The translations under genes and the position numbers were made by a program. A stretch of 34,714 bases of DNA, taken from assembly GCA_017883075.1 (NCBI GenBank), contig JADGOI010000014.1:1-34714 (forward strand), in the 5' to 3' direction. How positions within the stretch are numbered: position 1 is the first letter of the stretch; each line of letters begins with the position of its first letter. Origin of the DNA: Acidimicrobiales bacterium (GTDB lineage Bacteria > Actinomycetota > Acidimicrobiia > Acidimicrobiales > RAAP-2). The notes beneath the pieces are model-generated. The model ran no database searches. It saw only the letters and a program-made list of their open reading frames with translations, and had not been told where the DNA came from. Below, piece by piece: positions 32,164 to 34,714 of the stretch.

Positions 32164-33752
32164 GCGTGTCGGAACCCGCGATGCGCACCGAGCGAGTGCG
32201 CTACCGCTTCGGTCCTTTGGAACAGCGGGGCCTGATCGCCGGTTGGCGAGGCGGACAGATCGGGTCGGTGGCCACCGGGTTGGTGCTCGGTGTCCTCGTC
32301 CTGCGTTCCCATCCCTCGGTGGTCGGCGTCCTCGGGGCACTGCTCTGTACCGGGACCGGTGTGGCTGTGGCCTGTTGGCCGGTGAGGGGCCGGACCGGTG
32401 AGCAGTGGCTTCCGCTGGTGCTGCGTTGGTTGGTGGCCGAGTTGCGCGGTGGCCACCGACAGCACGCCGGCGCTCCCGGTCTGGGCCATCTGGCTGCGGT
32501 AGGCCCTCTCGACGATGGGAGTGACCGTTCGTCAGTTCGCACTGCTCGACCTGCCGGGCACCGAGCCTTCGCGGCACCTGGGGTGTTCGACGGGCTCCGC
32601 ATCATTCCGCTACCGGTCAGCGACGACCGGGATGCACCGGTTGCCGGAGTGGTGATGGATGCCCGGGCCCGGACCGCCACTGCGGTACTGGCGGTGCGTG
32701 GCCACAGTTTCGCGCTGCTCGGTCCGAATGACCAGGATTCGCGCATCACCGCCTGGGCCCGGGTGTTGGCATCCATGGCTCGAGAGGGATCCACCGTCCA
32801 CCGGGTGCAGTGGGTCGAATCGTCCCTCCCCGACGACGGAAGTGGGGTGCGGCATCACCGAGAAGCGAATGCGGTGCTCGGGGTCGACACCGCTCCGGGG
32901 CGTTCCTATCAGTCATTGGTCGACCAGTCGGCCCCGGTGACCCGACGCCACCGGGTGTTGCTGGCCGTATCGATTCATACCGCCCGCTCGTCACGGGCGA
33001 TCCGGGCGTCGGGGGGCGGAGACAAGGGGGCGGCTGCGGTGCTGCTGCGAGAGGTGATGGCTCTGCAACGACTGATGGAGGAAGCCGATGCCACCGTCGA
33101 CGGGATTCTGGGGCCGGGAGGTTTGGCCTCGGTGGTGCGGGAGTCGTCGGCCCCTTTGACTTCGGCGGCCGGCTCGGGGACACCTCCGTTGCCGGGCATG
33201 GCCACAGGTTCGGGTGGAAGTGGACGTGAACCGTCGCACGGGTGGCCGTGGCCGATGGTGATCGAACCGCAGTGGGATTCGGTCCACATCGACGCCACCT
33301 GGCACGCGACCTATTGGATCGCCGAGTGGCCCCGGATCGATGTGACGCCTGACTTCTTGGGCCCGTTGCTCTTCTCACCGCTCCGACGTTCCATCTCCCT
33401 GGTGATGGAACCGGTGAGCCCGAGTCGGGCCGCACGCCAGGTTGCCCAGGCACGGACTGCCGACATCGCTGACGGCGAGCTGCGACGGCGGGGCGGCTTC
33501 CTGGTGACTGCACGCCAAACCCGCGAGAAGGAAGGGGTAGAACATCGGGACGTCGAGTTGGCCGACGGCCATGCCCAATACCGATTCTCGGGGTACATCA
33601 CCGTGACCGCCGACAGCCGTGATGCCCTGCGCGACGACTGCGGGTCCATTGAACAAGCGGCCGGGCAGGCTCGGATGGAGCTCCGGCAGCTCTACGGAGA
33701 ACAGGATGTGGCCTTCGCCTGCACCCTGCCGCTGTGCCGGGGACTCACATGA
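32160..33752 (+). CDS. SCO6880-family protein (VirB3/VirB4 N-terminal-like)
   Basis: 530 residues from GTG overlapping the previous stop. The start RYRFGPLEQRGLIAGWRGGQ is the mark of SCO6880-type proteins of actinobacterial conjugative elements: a PrgI/VirB3-like helix hairpin (about 35-75) followed by a soluble region resembling the N-terminal half of VirB4. No Walker motifs are present. The ATPase half is a separate gene directly downstream (ATGA overlap), so VirB4 is split in two. It probably forms the inner-membrane platform of a type IV-like transporter. Confidence 0.82.
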   Translation: MSVSEPAMRTERVRYRFGPLEQRGLIAGWRGGQIGSVATGLVLGVLVLRSHPSVVGVLGALLCTGTGVAVACWPVRGRTGEQWLPLVLRWLVAELRGGHRQHAGAPGLGHLAAVGPLDDGSDRSSVRTARPAGHRAFAAPGVFDGLRIIPLPVSDDRDAPVAGVVMDARARTATAVLAVRGHSFALLGPNDQDSRITAWARVLASMAREGSTVHRVQWVESSLPDDGSGVRHHREANAVLGVDTAPGRSYQSLVDQSAPVTRRHRVLLAVSIHTARSSRAIRASGGGDKGAAAVLLREVMALQRLMEEADATVDGILGPGGLASVVRESSAPLTSAAGSGTPPLPGMATGSGGSGREPSHGWPWPMVIEPQWDSVHIDATWHATYWIAEWPRIDVTPDFLGPLLFSPLRRSISLVMEPVSPSRAARQVAQARTADIADGELRRRGGFLVTARQTREKEGVEHRDVELADGHAQYRFSGYITVTADSRDALRDDCGSIEQAAGQARMELRQLYGEQDVAFACTLPLCRGLT

Positions 33753-34714
33753 GGACGCCGACGCCACGTGTGCCGGCCCATATCGCCACGACCAGGCATC
33801 TCAGTGTCGCCTATCCGCTGGCCACCGAGGCCGGGCTCGGCCATCAAGGGGTGCTGATCGGTCAGGACGTGCTGGGCGGCTCATTCGTCTATGACCCGTT
33901 CGTGCTCTACCTCCAGGGGGTGATCACCAATCCCAACATGGTGGTGTTCGGCCAGATCGGTCGGGGGAAGAGTTCATTCGTGAAGTCGTACCTGTGGCGA
34001 CAGGCGGTGTTCGGTCGGCGGGCTTGGGTGGTCGATCCGAAGGGGGAGTACGGCCCCTTGGCCCGGGCCTGGGGGGTCACACCGGTGGCGCTGCGTCCCG
34101 GCGGCTCAGTCCGACTCAATCCGCTCGATACCGGGGAACTGAACAATGGCGCGGGCCCCGAGGATGACCGTCGACCCGATGGCGCCGGCGGTGGAGCCCG
34201 TGGCGACGAGGCGTGGCGCCGCCGGGTCGAGCTCACCGCCTCGTTGGCGGTGGCCTGTCTGGGTCGCCAGCTGGTGCCGAGGGAGCGGGCCGCCATCGAC
34301 GCCGCCCTCACCGAGGCCACCGAACGTTCGCGGACGGCTCAGATGCCGGCACCCACCCTCCCCGACGTCGTCGAGTCGCTACTCGATCCGAGTGCGCACG
34401 CCGCCCGCCAGCTCCGTACCGATCAGCTCACGTTGATGGAGGACGGAAGAGATGTGGCTCTCGAGCTCCGGCGCCTTGTCTACGGTGACCTCCGGGGGAT
34501 GTTCGACGGACCCACCACACCGGGCCTCCGCCTCGATGCCCCCCTGGTGGTTCTGGACCTGTCGGCGGTCTACAACTCACCGGCCCTGGGAGTCCTGATG
34601 GCGTGCGCCACAGCGTGGCTCCAGAACGCGGTCCAGGCCGAGCACCGGCACCGGGTCATCGTGGTGGTGGACGAAGCCTGGGCGATCCTCAGCAAGACGG
34701 GCGTTGCCCTGCGC
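33749..34714 (+). CDS. VirB4-like secretion ATPase (3' partial)
   Basis: The frame is open from the ATG at 33749, which overlaps the previous stop, to the end of the window: 322 residues. The Walker A is FGQIGRGKSS (Lys74, Ser75), followed by VVDPKGEYGPLARAWG, typical of VirB4/TraC/HerA-like ATPases. Walker B is VIVVVDEAWAIL (Asp308, Glu309). An Asp/Gly/Arg-rich loop at about 135-155 is an insert. Such ATPases energise pilus assembly or substrate transport in type IV secretion and conjugation. The remaining C-terminal part (arginine finger region) lies outside the window. Confidence 0.88.
   Translation, partial: MRTPTPRVPAHIATTRHLSVAYPLATEAGLGHQGVLIGQDVLGGSFVYDPFVLYLQGVITNPNMVVFGQIGRGKSSFVKSYLWRQAVFGRRAWVVDPKGEYGPLARAWGVTPVALRPGGSVRLNPLDTGELNNGAGPEDDRRPDGAGGGARGDEAWRRRVELTASLAVACLGRQLVPRERAAIDAALTEATERSRTAQMPAPTLPDVVESLLDPSAHAARQLRTDQLTLMEDGRDVALELRRLVYGDLRGMFDGPTTPGLRLDAPLVVLDLSAVYNSPALGVLMACATAWLQNAVQAEHRHRVIVVVDEAWAILSKTGVALR

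Noticed and set aside
1-34714. CRISPR arrays, insertion sequences or transposase genes
   Set aside because: No regularly spaced repeats, no terminal inverted repeats with a transposase, and no recombinase motifs were found on either strand.

Overview
The window is GC-rich bacterial DNA, most likely from an actinobacterium. The class Acidimicrobiia is my best guess, not a proven placement. The support is a clpS-DUF2017 pair, a tRNA Glu-Asp-Phe cluster, a SenX3/RegX3-like two-component pair, an SCO6880-type secretion/conjugation gene, frequent GTG and TTG starts, and many 4-bp start/stop overlaps.

Region 1 (1-9550) is respiratory. A partial ctaG is followed by a cytochrome c oxidase operon: a CuA-like cupredoxin, subunit II, subunit I, subunit III, a 38-residue membrane microprotein not previously boxed as a gene, and a second ctaG. 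Facing it on the minus strand is an operon of a TlpA-like thioredoxin, a Sco-type copper chaperone and an unknown membrane-anchored protein. Subunit I keeps all metal ligands, the glutamate and the tyrosine of A-type oxidases. It lacks the usual D-channel aspartate, K-channel lysine and Mg-site aspartate. About 860 bases upstream of the TlpA gene hold no convincing gene but contain a perfect 14-bp inverted repeat.

Region 2 (9550-20460) is catabolic: a sulfatase-family hydrolase, a nitronate monooxygenase-like flavoprotein, an acyl-CoA dehydrogenase with a Gly/Ser/Lys-rich insert, a MFE-2-like SDR, a beta-lactamase-fold esterase, a probable DUF35 remnant, an acyl-CoA synthetase, a second SDR and a GT87 mannosyltransferase. 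The acyl-CoA genes together look like degradation of a lipid, steroid or isoprenoid side chain; the substrate cannot be told from sequence.

Region 3 (20550-28110) is housekeeping: three tRNAs, DUF2017, clpS, heme A synthase ctaA divergent from heme O synthase ctaB, a TlpA-like protein, an ABC exporter, serS and a histidine-rich lipoprotein. ctaA and ctaB make the heme needed by the oxidase of region 1.

Region 4 (28250-34714) holds a SenX3/RegX3-like pair and, divergently, the start of a type IV secretion-like operon (two-helix small protein, VirB6/TrbL-like, SCO6880-like, VirB4-like ATPase) that runs off the window end. No relaxase, integrase, transposase or CRISPR array is visible. The strongest candidates for something new are the altered oxidase with its degenerate CuA partner and microprotein, and the split VirB4 secretion operon.
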